Origin: Clavaria fumosa
Taxonomy: Eukaryota; Basidiomycota; Agaricomycetes; Agaricales; Clavariaceae
Assembly: GCA_951802425.1 (NCBI GenBank)
Contig: OX637796.1
Coordinates: forward strand, 1,736,001-1,800,000
Reading direction: 5' to 3'
Length of the DNA: 64,000 nt
The notes below the pieces were generated by a model, which saw only the letters and a program-made list of their open reading frames with translations, was not told the origin of the DNA and did not search any database. The position numbers and the translations under genes were made by a program. Below are positions 12,501 through 23,200 of the stretch, one piece after another; the stretch's first letter is position 1, and each line of letters opens with the position of its first letter.

Positions 12501-15500
12501 ATGAGACCCGCTCCGGGCTTGACAGATATGGACTCCCTTCGGTTCACGAAGTTGAACGGTCAGAACTACGCTACATGGGCAATACATATGCGCTCTGCAC
12601 TACAGTCGAAGTACCTGTGGGCGCTAGTAAAAGGGAAGGAGACCCGCCCTGTTAGCCCAGTTGCTGCCCCCGGAGGACCAGCCCCGAGCGCAGAAGAGAT
12701 CGCACGAGTCGAGGCCCTCATAGACGAATGGGAGGCCAAGGACGAAGCCGCGCAGGGTTTGATGTACGGATCCACCGACGAATCGCAATGGCCGCATGTC
12801 TCAGACTGCAAGACCGCAGTCGAGATGTGGGACACTTGGAAAACGATTCACCAGACGAACAAACAATCGACGAACGCTTATTACTACTTGAAGGAGCTCT
12901 ACACGAAGAAATACGTTGACGGGACCTCTATGGAAGACCATATCGCTGTGTTATTGAACCTTCGACAACGAATTGTCCAGTCTGGAGGGACCGTTGACGA
13001 CTCCCAGATGTCGCAGGCGATGATCCTGTCCCTACCTGAGACGCTGTCTTGGGAGTTAATCACTGTTCAACTGATTCACAGCGACCGACTCACCCCCGAC
13101 ATCGTCAGTACGAGGCTACAGGCCGAGGCGAACAGACGCGCCCAGGAGAAAGCCGGCGGCCAGACGGCCTTCCAGGCGACCGGCAAAAGAGGCCGTGGCG
13201 GAACCCAACGCGGGCGAGGAAGAGGCCAAGGGTCCTCTGGTGGGCGCGGCCCCCAGCCAGACGATGAATGTCGATACTGCAAAAAGAAGGGACACTGGGC
13301 GAATGAGTGTCGGAAAAAGGAGGCTGACGAAAAACGCGACGCACCCGGCGGATCGGCTAACACAGCCGTCAGTGGGAGTCAAGACCTTGGCGACCGCGAG
13401 GTGGGGCGAGTCTACCTAGCAGCTGGACCGCAGAACGTCGCTGGAATCATACTGGACTGCGGAGCGACTGACCACATGTTTTGTGATAAGTCCTACTTTG
13501 TTTCCTATTCCGCTTCATCAGGTCAGACGATATCCGTTGGAGACGCGAGAAACGTACCTGTCGAGGGCCTAGGCAGCGTCCGCCTAAGGGTCAGGCTTCC
13601 CGAGGGACAACGGACAGTCACTCTGCATAAAGTTATGCACGCTCCGAAGCTATCTATGAACTTGGTCAGCCTAGGTGCGCTCCAACGAGAAGGGGCACAG
13701 TACCGAAGCACAGAAACAGGACTGGTCGTGACGCTGGGGAAAGATGAGTTAATGCACGGACAGCTAAAAGAGGGGCTTTACCGGGTGGAATGCATTGACG
13801 GGAGCACCGAGGCCGCCTTCACGACTTCTTCAGGCGCGAGTATGTGGACCTGGCACCGTCGGATGGGGCACCTACACCTTGAAGGGATTCGCAAGCTCGC
13901 ACGAAAGGGGATGGTAGACGGACTTACCATTTCGTCTAGCGACCACGACCGCGTGTGCGAGGGGTGCGCTATCGGTAAGTCGCACCGACTACCGCTGCCG
14001 AAGGTGAGCCAGACACGATACGAACGGATGGACCTCGTCGTCGCCGACCTTACAGGACCGATGAAGATCGAGACCTGGTCCGGCATGCGGTACGCCCTAG
14101 TAGCGGTCGAGGTAAGCTCGCGATACGGGATCGTCCGGCTGTTGAAGAGCAAGGACGAGGCCCCAGCCACATTGAAGGAGATAATAGCGATGTTAGAAAG
14201 ACAGTCCGGACGGAAGCTGAAGAAATTACGCACCGACAACGGAACCGAACTCGTCAACGACAAAGTAGAAGAGCTATGCAAAAAGAACAGGATAATACAC
14301 GAGACGACCGTGCCCTATGGACCGGAGCAGAACGGGATTGCCGAGCGAACGATAGTGACATACTTCGAGATGGTGAGATGCATGCTACATTCATCAGGTA
14401 TGGATCTGCGTTACTGGGGGGAGGCCCTGGCGTACGCGTCACATATCAGAAATCTCTCGCCGACGTCCGCTCTGCCTGGAAAGGTGCCTTATGAGGCATG
14501 GTATGGACGAAAACCCGACGTCTCTCACCTTCGAATCTTCGGTTCCATCGCATATGCCAATATTCCGAAAAAGGTACGGGGCGGGAAGCTCGAGGCGACG
14601 TCCGTGAAATGTAGATTGCTAGGATGGTGGGCGGATGAGACGAAGGGGTATCGTCTAGAGGATTTGGAGACTAAGACATTAATTACCTCACGCGACGTCC
14701 GCTTTGTTGAAGATCTCCCCCCAACAGACTTAGCCATTATCGAGGGGATCGATCCACGCCCACCGAGCGACGTTCCGGACGCGACAAGGCATGAGGGTAC
14801 GGGTACGAGCAGCGACCCCCTCGCTACCAATAAAGGAGAAGAGTCAGATGAAGTTGCGGAAGACATCGTCGCACCTACCGAATCTAAGGAAGATGAAGCA
14901 CCTCGTCGAGAGCCGTCCAGACGCCAGCGTCGCCCAGCGGTTCGTTTTGGAGAAGAAGCGACTGCAGAGGAATACGAAGAGGCTATCGGCGAAGACGCTC
15001 ATCAAACGTTCGTTGTCACAAATGGAGATCCTCGCACTTACAAAGAGGCGATGAACACCAGTCATGCGAAGGAGTGGGAGAAGGCAATCGCGACCGAGCT
15101 CGAGCAGCTCCGTTCTTCAGGGACCTTCGAGTGGGTGTCCAAGGTTCCGGACGGCCGCAAGGCGATCGGAAGCCGCATAGTCTTTCAGACGAAGAGGGAT
15201 GGCGATGGGAAGGTGGTCAGGTATAAGGCTAGAGTAGTCGCGAAGGGTTTCTCACAGGTTCCAGGACAAGACTTCGAGGCGTCGTTCGCATCCGTCGCAC
15301 GTCTGACGACGCTCCGAGCTCTTCTGTCCATGGCCGCGCGGGAGGACTGGACTCTCCACCAGGTCGATGTCGTCGGAGCGTACCTGCGAGGCGACTTGAG
15401 CGAAGAAATTTACTTGGACCCACCTGATGGAACACGTACGAATGAGAAGGACCGGCGAGTCTGGCGACTGCGGAGACCGCTCTACGGCCTCAAGCAAGCG

Positions 15501-16604
15501 GGGAGACAGTGGAAGATAAAGCTCGGCGAAACCATGAAACGATTGGGCTTCGCCAACGGGACGGCTGATGATTGTTTGTATGTGAAACGAGAGGAGAAGA
15601 AGGCGAAGATACTTGTACTGGTGTACGTCGACGACATGGTGGTTGCGGCAGCGGATGTCCGTGATGTGAAGTGGTTTAAGACGGAGCTGGGAAAGGTCTT
15701 TCAACTTACCGACTTGGGAGAACTGAAACACATCCTAGGAATTCGGGTCCGTCGCGACCGCATGGCCCACACGATCCGATTGGACCAGACGGCGTACGTC
15801 CAGGCACTACTCACACGGTATGGCATGGAAAATTCCACACCTGTCGCAACGCCAGCAGTCGTCAAGGAAAAATTGTCCGTTTCAGATTGTCCAGCTTCTG
15901 ACGCTGACCACGCCGCTTACGACGAGTTCGCCCGGGGCTTTGGCTACCTCGAATGCCTCGGCGGTATTCTGTATGCGACGCACACCCGACCAGATATTCA
16001 GTATGCGACGAACGTCTGTGCCCAGTTCGGAGCAAATCCAGGGAAGTCGCACCTCATCGCCCTGAAGAGAATTCTCCGCTACCTCAAGGGCACGGTTCAG
16101 CATGGATTGGTATTGGGAGGTAAAAATGACGGAGTTGATCTAGTTGGGTGGACCGATTCGGACTGGGCACAGGACGCTGACGACCGACGCTCGATTGCTG
16201 GCTTCGTCTTTGATGTCGCTGGTGGCACTGTCTCCTGGTCGTCGAAGAAGCAACCGACGGTCGCTCTATCCACAGTCGAAGCCGAGTATATGGCCTCTGC
16301 AAACGCTACTAAGGAAGCAGTATGGCTACGTTCGCTGCTCACCGATCTCGGCTCTCCTCCCTCCACCGCGACCGTCATCCACGCCGACAACCAGGGCTGT
16401 ATCGCGCTCTCGAAGAATCCCGTCGCGCACTCGCGCGCGAAACATATCGACATTCGCCATCACTTCGTCCGCGAGCGGGTCTCCAACGGCGAAGTATCGT
16501 TTCAGTACTGCCCGACGACGCAAATGATCGCCGACATCTTGACAAAGGCCCTACCACGCGACTTGTTCGAGAAATTCCGGGTCGCTATCGGTGTACTCGA
16601 GTAG
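12501..16604 (+). CDS. Copia Gag-Pol polyprotein (1367 aa)
   Basis: A single ORF with all copia domains in order: a UBN2-type Gag (from LRFTKLNGQNYATW, about aa 12-220); a CCHC knuckle CRYCKKKGHWANEC near aa 256; an aspartic protease with ILDCGATDHM near aa 315; a GAG-pre-integrase HHCC region (WHRRMGHL...CEGCAIGKSHR, about aa 450-495); the integrase core (DLTGP, TDNGTEL, PEQNGIAERT, about aa 510-620); reverse transcriptase with YVDDMVVAA near aa 1040; and RNase H (WTDSDWA... TVEAEYMA... HADNQGC) at the C-terminus. The order protease-integrase-RT-RNase H is the copia order. The protease motif reads DCG rather than DSG/DTG. The first ATG (12501) lies only 4 bp after the LTR, inside the presumed primer site; Met at codon 10 (MDSLRF) is an alternative start. 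Confidence 0.95.
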   Translation: MRPAPGLTDMDSLRFTKLNGQNYATWAIHMRSALQSKYLWALVKGKETRPVSPVAAPGGPAPSAEEIARVEALIDEWEAKDEAAQGLMYGSTDESQWPHVSDCKTAVEMWDTWKTIHQTNKQSTNAYYYLKELYTKKYVDGTSMEDHIAVLLNLRQRIVQSGGTVDDSQMSQAMILSLPETLSWELITVQLIHSDRLTPDIVSTRLQAEANRRAQEKAGGQTAFQATGKRGRGGTQRGRGRGQGSSGGRGPQPDDECRYCKKKGHWANECRKKEADEKRDAPGGSANTAVSGSQDLGDREVGRVYLAAGPQNVAGIILDCGATDHMFCDKSYFVSYSASSGQTISVGDARNVPVEGLGSVRLRVRLPEGQRTVTLHKVMHAPKLSMNLVSLGALQREGAQYRSTETGLVVTLGKDELMHGQLKEGLYRVECIDGSTEAAFTTSSGASMWTWHRRMGHLHLEGIRKLARKGMVDGLTISSSDHDRVCEGCAIGKSHRLPLPKVSQTRYERMDLVVADLTGPMKIETWSGMRYALVAVEVSSRYGIVRLLKSKDEAPATLKEIIAMLERQSGRKLKKLRTDNGTELVNDKVEELCKKNRIIHETTVPYGPEQNGIAERTIVTYFEMVRCMLHSSGMDLRYWGEALAYASHIRNLSPTSALPGKVPYEAWYGRKPDVSHLRIFGSIAYANIPKKVRGGKLEATSVKCRLLGWWADETKGYRLEDLETKTLITSRDVRFVEDLPPTDLAIIEGIDPRPPSDVPDATRHEGTGTSSDPLATNKGEESDEVAEDIVAPTESKEDEAPRREPSRRQRRPAVRFGEEATAEEYEEAIGEDAHQTFVVTNGDPRTYKEAMNTSHAKEWEKAIATELEQLRSSGTFEWVSKVPDGRKAIGSRIVFQTKRDGDGKVVRYKARVVAKGFSQVPGQDFEASFASVARLTTLRALLSMAAREDWTLHQVDVVGAYLRGDLSEEIYLDPPDGTRTNEKDRRVWRLRRPLYGLKQAGRQWKIKLGETMKRLGFANGTADDCLYVKREEKKAKILVLVYVDDMVVAAADVRDVKWFKTELGKVFQLTDLGELKHILGIRVRRDRMAHTIRLDQTAYVQALLTRYGMENSTPVATPAVVKEKLSVSDCPASDADHAAYDEFARGFGYLECLGGILYATHTRPDIQYATNVCAQFGANPGKSHLIALKRILRYLKGTVQHGLVLGGKNDGVDLVGWTDSDWAQDADDRRSIAGFVFDVAGGTVSWSSKKQPTVALSTVEAEYMASANATKEAVWLRSLLTDLGSPPSTATVIHADNQGCIALSKNPVAHSRAKHIDIRHHFVRERVSNGEVSFQYCPTTQMIADILTKALPRDLFEKFRVAIGVLE

Positions 16605-16625
16605 TGGGAGCTCGGCAAGTGGGAG

Positions 16626-16928
16626 TGACGAAGAGCATACTTAGATGCCTCGTCCCAACTCGCCGGGATCCGCGCCTCGTGTGGCGTCGTCGTTCTGCCG
16701 CCTGTCTTCTCGCTTTTACTTTGATTCATTTACTCTTTAAGCTCTTGCTTCGTAGTCTTCTTTCACCCTTAAATACTCCCGCGATAGTTCCCTAGGAGTT
16801 CACGCGTTACCGCTCTCTCGCGCGAACTCCAGGTCCGTACCATCTTGTAAGACTTTGCACTGCGTAGTACTAACAATTCACACGCGTTACCGCTCTCTCG
16901 CGCGAACTCCAGTGCTGCGCTGCTGAAA
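16626..16928 (+). repeat. 3' LTR of the copia element
   Basis: 303 bp. It begins 21 bp after the stop codon of the polyprotein and is followed by the TSD gagac at 16929-16933. Confidence 0.93.
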
Positions 16929-17299
16929 GAGACTAAGGCCATAAAGTAACAAAGTCACAATTTACAAAATTTATGCCAACTCTTACATAATCAGTGACTT
17001 GATCACCTTATGGCCTTATTCTCCTTAGGGCAGATTTTGTAAGTGCTCTTGACAGTCAGAGGTAGGTTTTACTGTCAATGTGTACAATGCAAACTGTACC
17101 AAGTCAGGCTGTCTCTTAAATGGTATGCTTCAATTTGCTGAGTTGTGACTTTGAAGCATAATTAAGTCAAGATTAAGTGATTGGTCTTAGATTAAGACTA
17201 TCCAATTTATGAATCTGTCTTAATTGTCTTAATCTGTCTTAATGAAAAGTTTAAGTCTGCCTAAGGCAGATTCAGTAATTTCCCCTTTTCCTGATGAAC

Positions 17300-17459
17300 T
17301 TATGAGTGCATTGTAGTCACGGTAGTAGAGCCTATGTACTATGTTGAGCCTAGTAGCATATTATGAGTGCATTGTAGTCACGGTAGTAGAGCCTATGTAC
17401 TATGTTGAGCCTAGTAGCATATTATGAGTGCATTGTAGTCATGGTAGTAGAGCCTACTG
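17300..17459. repeat. 61-bp tandem repeat, about 2.6 copies
   Basis: Units starting tatgagtgcattgtagtc begin at about 17301, 17362 and 17423. The first two copies are essentially identical and the third is partial. A related, diverged stretch (tatgtactatgttgagcc) recurs near 18028. It abuts the right end of the foldback element. Confidence 0.85.
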
Positions 17460-19237
17460 TGCTTAGTCAGGTACTTGGTCACACCCTGTAGTTGGTCAAC
17501 CTTGAATTACATGTCTGGCATGGCCTTGCTGCCCTCATTTATGGCCAGATTTGATTGTCGATAGACATACCTAAAATATGAATACCATACAAGCTATAGT
17601 GACTACTATTAACATTGCACATCATTGCCATTTTTGTCAGTCAAGACCATTTTGTGCAAAACAAGGGTAGAGCAACTTGCCAGGCATTGATTGCACATTT
17701 TGATTGAACAACATCCCATAATTTGTGTTCACACATAACTACAGATGTACTAGAGATGATTTAACTCCAAAATAAAGCTGAGAAGTGGTTGTATCATGTA
17801 GAATATCAAGTATGACCAACTTCCTGGTTAGGGCCAAAAATGGACACTCAGTGATTAATTTCACTCCTATAAAATATATGACCTATAAAGTACTATTAAC
17901 ATTACATACATACCTTCTCAAGAGGCATGCCCATCACCCTGAAATGATATTTTATTTGTAACTTTGAAGTGGCAAGAGAACAACACCCAAATATTTAGTG
18001 TGACTGAGTACTGGGTCATGCACAGTATGTACTATGTTGAGCCTAGTAGCAACTAGTGATAGTGCTGTTGGGTAGGATAGTAAGCCTTTGTACTACATTG
18101 AATTCAGTAGCAAACAGTAACCAAATTATAGCCATAGAAGTAAGAGTATGTGTCAGGACTGCTTACATAAGCATTGCCAGAAAGGCCCAAAGAGGATTGT
18201 GGAAGAGTTGCAGAAGATTGTGGGTAGATCATGTGACCTGAACTGCAGACTGATTACATAATGGCTAAGTCACATGACCTGGGCCCTGGCACATCATGTG
18301 ACATTTGGGGTCTGAGTGTGGGAATGCCAGCAACACCCAAACCACTCATTATATATACTGCATCTTTACCTTTCTTGTACCCTTTTCAGATGTTGTCATG
18401 ATTATGACATAATCAGGAGCTGAGTGGACTTCTACTTTCAGTCATTTCAAATTTGACTGGAGGTGTCATGCATCACACCACCTGGTCAATTGAATGAAAT
18501 GGTACAGTAGAGAGGTATGGACTGGTATGTAACACCCCAAGACAACTTGGGGTGTTACACACCAGTCCATACCAGTCCATACTTACATTTAGCCAAGCTG
18601 TTTTGCTGATGCGCCTGGGCATAGTACCACATGGTCCACATCCTTTAGCATATGTTCACTGGTACAGACCACTTACAAGCTTTGATCTAGCAACTGGCAT
18701 GTATCAGATTATTTTGTCTACTTGACAAAATTCTGCAAATGCTGAAGTAGTCAGCATTGATAGGATTTGGCACAGTTGTCTGTTGATTCCTCACTTTGGA
18801 TCAGCAGATGTACCTATCTCATGGACTGGAAATCATGCTCTTGATTCATCAGCTTGATTTTATCTCAACAAGTATACTGATATGCATTCATTTATGGAGT
18901 ACAAATCTTTGTAACAATTTTAGTCCAAAAGAGACTACTCTATGTACTTGTCATATACTGCACAATATCATGAATTGTTCATTTTAATCCTAATCTATAG
19001 CCTGCTGAAACACTCATGAGTTTATTGCTTCAACCTTGCATTGGAACTCACCTCACCTCAAGCATGACATGAGGGATAATTGACTGCCCCTCCACCAGTA
19101 TATATATATTAGGTAACTGTCACCCAAAAAGGGAATTTCACCTTACAAATTGACTGATTCCTCAAATGATGTGTGACCAGTGTGATTTTTGGCCAAATTG
19201 GGGGTGTGTGTGATGCATGACAGGTCAATTGAATGAA
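17460..19237. other. AT-rich non-coding repeat DNA
   Basis: No ORF over 65 codons and no recognisable gene. It contains diverged repeat copies: the block ggtcaattgaatgaaatgg occurs at about 18483 and again at about 19223, and a gctgttttgctgatg block near 18600 has a relative at about 25625. The gypsy element therefore landed in one of two copies of an older repeat. Confidence 0.5.
18515..18572. repeat. 27-bp hairpin with a 4-base loop
   Basis: The arm 18515-18541 (gtatggactggtatg... ccaag) pairs with 18546-18572 at 26 of 27 positions; the loop is acaa. A third partial copy, accagtccat, follows at once. It could be a tiny MITE remnant. Confidence 0.8.
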
Positions 19238-19242
19238 ATGGT

Positions 19243-19799
19243 TGTTATGGCTCACGTAGCCGGGAGTCCTAGGCAGGCTAGCTGAGTAGGAGGACAAGTG
19301 GGTGGTATTCGGAATAACAAGTCTGAGGTTTACACCGTGTCTACTTACCTACTTATATACTATATCAGGGGGGTGGGGTACCGATTACGGTACAAGGAGA
19401 AGGGGGAAAGGGGCGGCAACGGTTGTGCATAGCATAGGAGTGAAAGTATCTAGGGAACGGTCACGTGGTTGCAGAGGCGACAAGAAGAGAAGTTGCGGTC
19501 GTCGGGGGGAGGGACAAGGGTCCCAAGGGGATGGGACAATGGTAACGGGAGAGGAAAACAAGGAGATCACCGAATCTGGACTAGTCTTGATGGTGTCAAG
19601 GGGAGACAGGATGATGGCATCCCGCATTGACGTTCCATCACGAAAATGGGCTGTCTCCTCGGTAATGGTCATGTGATAGGTAGTCAGGTGGTCGGGCGCT
19701 TACCAGCCATGTGATCGTTGGCTAGTTAGTCACATGTCCGGGATCCCGGGCGTGTCTCGTGACATAAGTGCGGTGGTCACCTGACTACACACCGTAACA
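19243..19799 (-). repeat. 3' LTR of the gypsy element (557 bp)
   Basis: It aligns over its whole length with 25020-25596. It is 20 bp shorter because a stretch near 19500 (present as gggatggatttgcaggcg at about 25280) is missing, and a number of transitions separate the two copies. Confidence 0.92.
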
Positions 19800-19810
19800 T
19801 AATCCTCTCC

Positions 19811-22800
19811 TCAAGATTGCGCTTTCCGAGCAATCTCGAAGTCTCGTATTGCATCCGGGGAGTCCTTGAGATTCTTGGCAGGTTCCCAAGTATCGTCTTC
19901 TGGGGGGTATCTGGTCCAGCGTACCAGGTACTGTACCTGTCTTCCTCGTTTCCGCTTCGCTCTAATGAATTCCACTTCATACTGCGGTTCTCCATCGACT
20001 TCCATACTCTCGGGTCGCTGTGGGTGGTCGGGACCGGGGGTAGCGAGGGTTAGAAGAGATTCATGGAAGACGGGATGTATACGCCAGTGTCGTGGTAATT
20101 CAAGTTCGTAGGCAGCGGCACCTCGTTTTGCGGTGACCTTAAAGGGTCTGACTCTCCTTGGCATCAGCTTTTTCCGCAGGTCCTCCAGCACCAGGTTTCG
20201 ACTCTCTAGCCAGACTAGGGTTCCTTCCTTCCAGTCCGTTGTGTAACCACCTCGCTTCTCCATGGTCTGATTGGACTATTCCACCAAGCCCTTCATCTTT
20301 CCCCGCATCACATAGGCCTTCTTCAGGAAGTCGTCAGCGGCCGGGTTATTGGACTCACTAAGCCATAGGTCAGGAAGGGTGATAGGGTGCCGAGCATAGT
20401 CTAGTAGGAATGGTGTGACATCGGAATTCCCATAGGCGCAATTATTGAGGGCGAACTCCGTGATTGGGAGCCAGGAAGCCCATTTGTCGGGCATTTCACT
20501 GCAGACATGTTTCAGAAGAGTGAATACTTCCTGGTTGGCTCGCTCTGTGAGTCCGTCGGTCTGGGGGTGGTAGGCAGTACTAGGGTTGGTCTTCACCCCC
20601 AGCTGTCCATAGACATTCTTCAAGAACTTCGCCACAAAGTTCGAACCTCAATCGCTTCTCACTTTGGAAGGTAGTCCGTGGCTGGCGTATACACACCGTA
20701 GGAATATTTGGGCCGCCCCTTCGCTCGTCAGATCCATGCTAATCGGTTCTAGTAGAGAGGATCTTGTTGCGCAGTCCCGGATAACTAGCACTCTGTCGTA
20801 TCCTTCCGAGGGGTTCAATGGGCCGACGATATCCCAGCTTATTTCGTCCCAGGGTTGGATGGGGGGGGGGAACGGATGCAGGGCGGGTTTGTTGCCCGCG
20901 CGGTTGATTTTGTTGCGCTGACAGTGCCAGCACCGTTGGACTCGGGCACATATGTCGTTATCGAGTCTGGGCCAATCGAAGTTCCGTCTAACATTCTCGC
21001 TAGTCTTCTGCATCCCTGGGTGTCCAGCAGAGGGTGCGTCGTGGTGGAGGACTAGCACATCGTCGACTAGGCTAGGGGGGACCCAAATCTTGTTTCAATA
21101 GTATTTCACTCCATTGGATTCTTCTATAACAGCTGGTCCATGAGTCGTTGTGCTCTGAGCAGCTTTGATGCGGTCCAAGAGGCTCAGTTCGGTTACAGAA
21201 TTGAAGAGGACATCCGGAAGTAGCGGGGCGATAACCGGGATTGTAGCATCATCATGGTCGGGGCGTCGGGAGAGGGCGTCAGTGGCGGTGTTGGTTTTTC
21301 CTGGGCGATGTTTGATTGTGAAGTTATAGAGGGCGAGGAGGGCTCTCCAACGGTTCTGTCGCCCATTGAGGGGGTTGGGCTTTCGGAAGTATGCTAAGTT
21401 AGCATGGTCAGTCCAGATCTCGAATGGTTCCTTGGTGGCAATGAGGTACTGTGGCCAGACCTCGAGAGCCCGGATGATGGCGAGCAATTCCTTGTTGTAG
21501 GTATCGTAGTTCTTCTCCGCATCCTTGAGAGCCTTTGAAAAACAATCGATTATTGCCCATGTGCCGTCCTCTTGTTGTTGGTAGAGGATTCCGCCTATTG
21601 CAACGTTTGACACGTCCGTCTCAATCTTCCAGTTCCCATCATCTTTTGGTACCATGGTTCGCTGTCCATCGAGTAAGGCCTGAATAAGGCGGTTAAAGGC
21701 CTGTTCTTCGTTACGGTCCCATTGCCATTCCTTGTTGCTGGTGAGTTGGTGGAGCAGGATCGCAACCGTAGCGAAGTCAGGGATATGCCTCCTGAAATAG
21801 TTAAGGAATCCCAAGAATCTCTGGACATCTTTCTTACACTTTGGCATCGGCCACTCTCTAGTTCCAGCACACAGCCTTTCTGATTTCTCTATATGTCCCT
21901 TGTGGATGTAATGTCCCAGGAATTCCACCTCTCTCTTCTGGAACTTACATTTCTCCAGTCTTAGGCAGAGTGAGTTCTCGGCGAGCTTCCGGAGTACGGA
22001 CTGTGTGGTACGTTGGTGGGATTCCAGGTCCGGCGTGTGGATGAGTATATCATCGATGTACACATGAACATGGCCAGTGGCAATCTCGTCGCGGAGGATG
22101 GCGTTCATGAATCGCTGAAATGAGGCAGGGGCGTTGGTAAGTCCAAACCCCATTACCGTGTACTCAAACTGTCCTTCTGGACAGATGAAAGCTGTCTTCC
22201 ACTCATCACCTTCGCAAATTCGGATGTTATTGAAGCCTCGAACGACGTCCATTGCGGTGTAGACAGCCTTCCCCTTAAGGGCATCCAGAATGTCTTGGAT
22301 TAGTGGGAGTGGGTGTGCGTCCTTCTTTGTTACAGCATTGAGTTTGCGATAGTCGATAATGGGCCTTAGTTTCTTTCCTTCTTGTTTGAAAAATAAGGGC
22401 GCAGCCCACGGGGAGTTAGAGGGTCGGATTTGTCCACTCTCTAGGTTCTCCTCGATCCATGTCTTGAGCTCCAGATAGTATGCCCGTGGTACTGAGTAGA
22501 TTTTTGAGCGTTTCGGTACGGCATCGCTCTGGGTTTCGATCGCATGGTCGATGGCTCCACGCGAGGGTGGCGGTTTCGAGAACGCCGAGATAGAAAACAC
22601 ATCTGGGAACTCTTCATGGTAGGGGGGAACCGATGCTTCAGTAAAACTTCCCTGAGTCAGTGTTGTTACCATTGGGGTGGGAGTAGTCTTCCTTGGCGGG
22701 GGAAAAACAATCGTCCGCTCGATCCAGTCAATTTTGGGGTTGTTCTTTCGGAGCCAGTCATCGCCAAGGTAGAGGTGTGGAGGGTGGAATTGTCCGACCA

Positions 22801-23200
22801 GCAGGGTGATGTTCTGGCGGAAATTCTGTCCGATACCAATGGTTAAGTTCGTGGTCTGTGTGATCATTCCTATGGCATTGGAGGACCCATCAGCGTTAAT
22901 CGAGTACAAAGGCTGGGGGAGGTTGCTTAGTTTCAACCCCAGACTTTGGGCATATTTCTTGTCAATGGCGGAGGCCGAGCACCCAGAGTCCACTAGTGCG
23001 TATCCGAGTTTTCATCTCCCATTACTGGGGTTTTCCATGACCACTGGTATTTCCATGCAAGGCTTTTCGGGGTTTGCCTTGACCTTTTCTTTCCTCAGGT
23101 TCAGTCTAGAGGGCGGAGAAGGGGTCACCAGGACCTGTTTATTCATGGTGGGGACACGAGGGGGTACATAACTTTTCCTCGGCAAAGAGGCTGAACTCAT
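19811..23200 (-). pseudogene. Gypsy pol: protease, RT, RNase H, integrase, chromodomain, with four in-frame stops
   Basis: One reading frame from ATG 23200 to 19811, broken by TGA at 23012-23014, 21095-21097 and 20648-20650, and TAG at 20276-20278. Features in order: aspartic protease (VDSGCSASA near 22990), RT with VYIDDILIHTP, RNase H (ETDVSNVAIGG, WTDHANLAYF), integrase zinc finger (HHDAPSAGHPG, CWHCQRNK), integrase core (WDEISWDIVGP, YHPQTDGLTERANQEV), and a chromodomain (YEVEFIRAKRKRGRQ, YLVRWTRYPPEDDTWEP). The first ATG overlaps the gag stop as ATGA, which suggests stop-restart translation. The three TGAs each fit an arginine CGA. Without these changes the frame would be uninterrupted. 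Confidence 0.93.

Larger units (their letters stand above)
12194..16928 (+). mobile_element. Intact Ty1/copia LTR retrotransposon, TSD gagac
   Basis: The two LTRs are 303 bp each (12194-12496 and 16626-16928). They begin TGACGAAGAG, end GCTGAAA, and differ at only four positions by eye. A 5-bp duplication, gagac, flanks the element at 12189-12193 and 16929-16933. The internal region carries one long ORF without stops. A purine-rich stretch (gtgggag) precedes the 3' LTR. Few LTR differences and an open ORF suggest a recent insertion. Each LTR contains an internal direct repeat of about 30 bp (acgcgttaccgctctctcgc and following bases, twice). Confidence 0.95.
11914..17298. mobile_element. Foldback/long-TIR DNA element, interrupted by a copia element
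   Basis: The sequence from 11914 (ttcatcaggaaaagg) to 12193, continued at 16934-16944 (taaggccataa), is the near-exact reverse complement of 17009-17298. This makes TIRs of about 290 bp. Without the copia element, the interior would be only about 65 bp (16945-17008), with no coding capacity, so this is a MITE-like or foldback element. The copia element sits almost at the inner end of the left TIR. No convincing target-site duplication of the foldback itself could be read; the right flank opens a 61-bp tandem repeat. Confidence 0.85.

Noticed and set aside
12490..12512. A tRNA gene at the copia primer site
   Set aside because: Only a 12-base match to the anticodon arm is present; there is no cloverleaf.
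14844..15065. Minus-strand ORFs within the copia element
   Set aside because: They lie opposite the continuous 1367-aa polyprotein and have no domain features.
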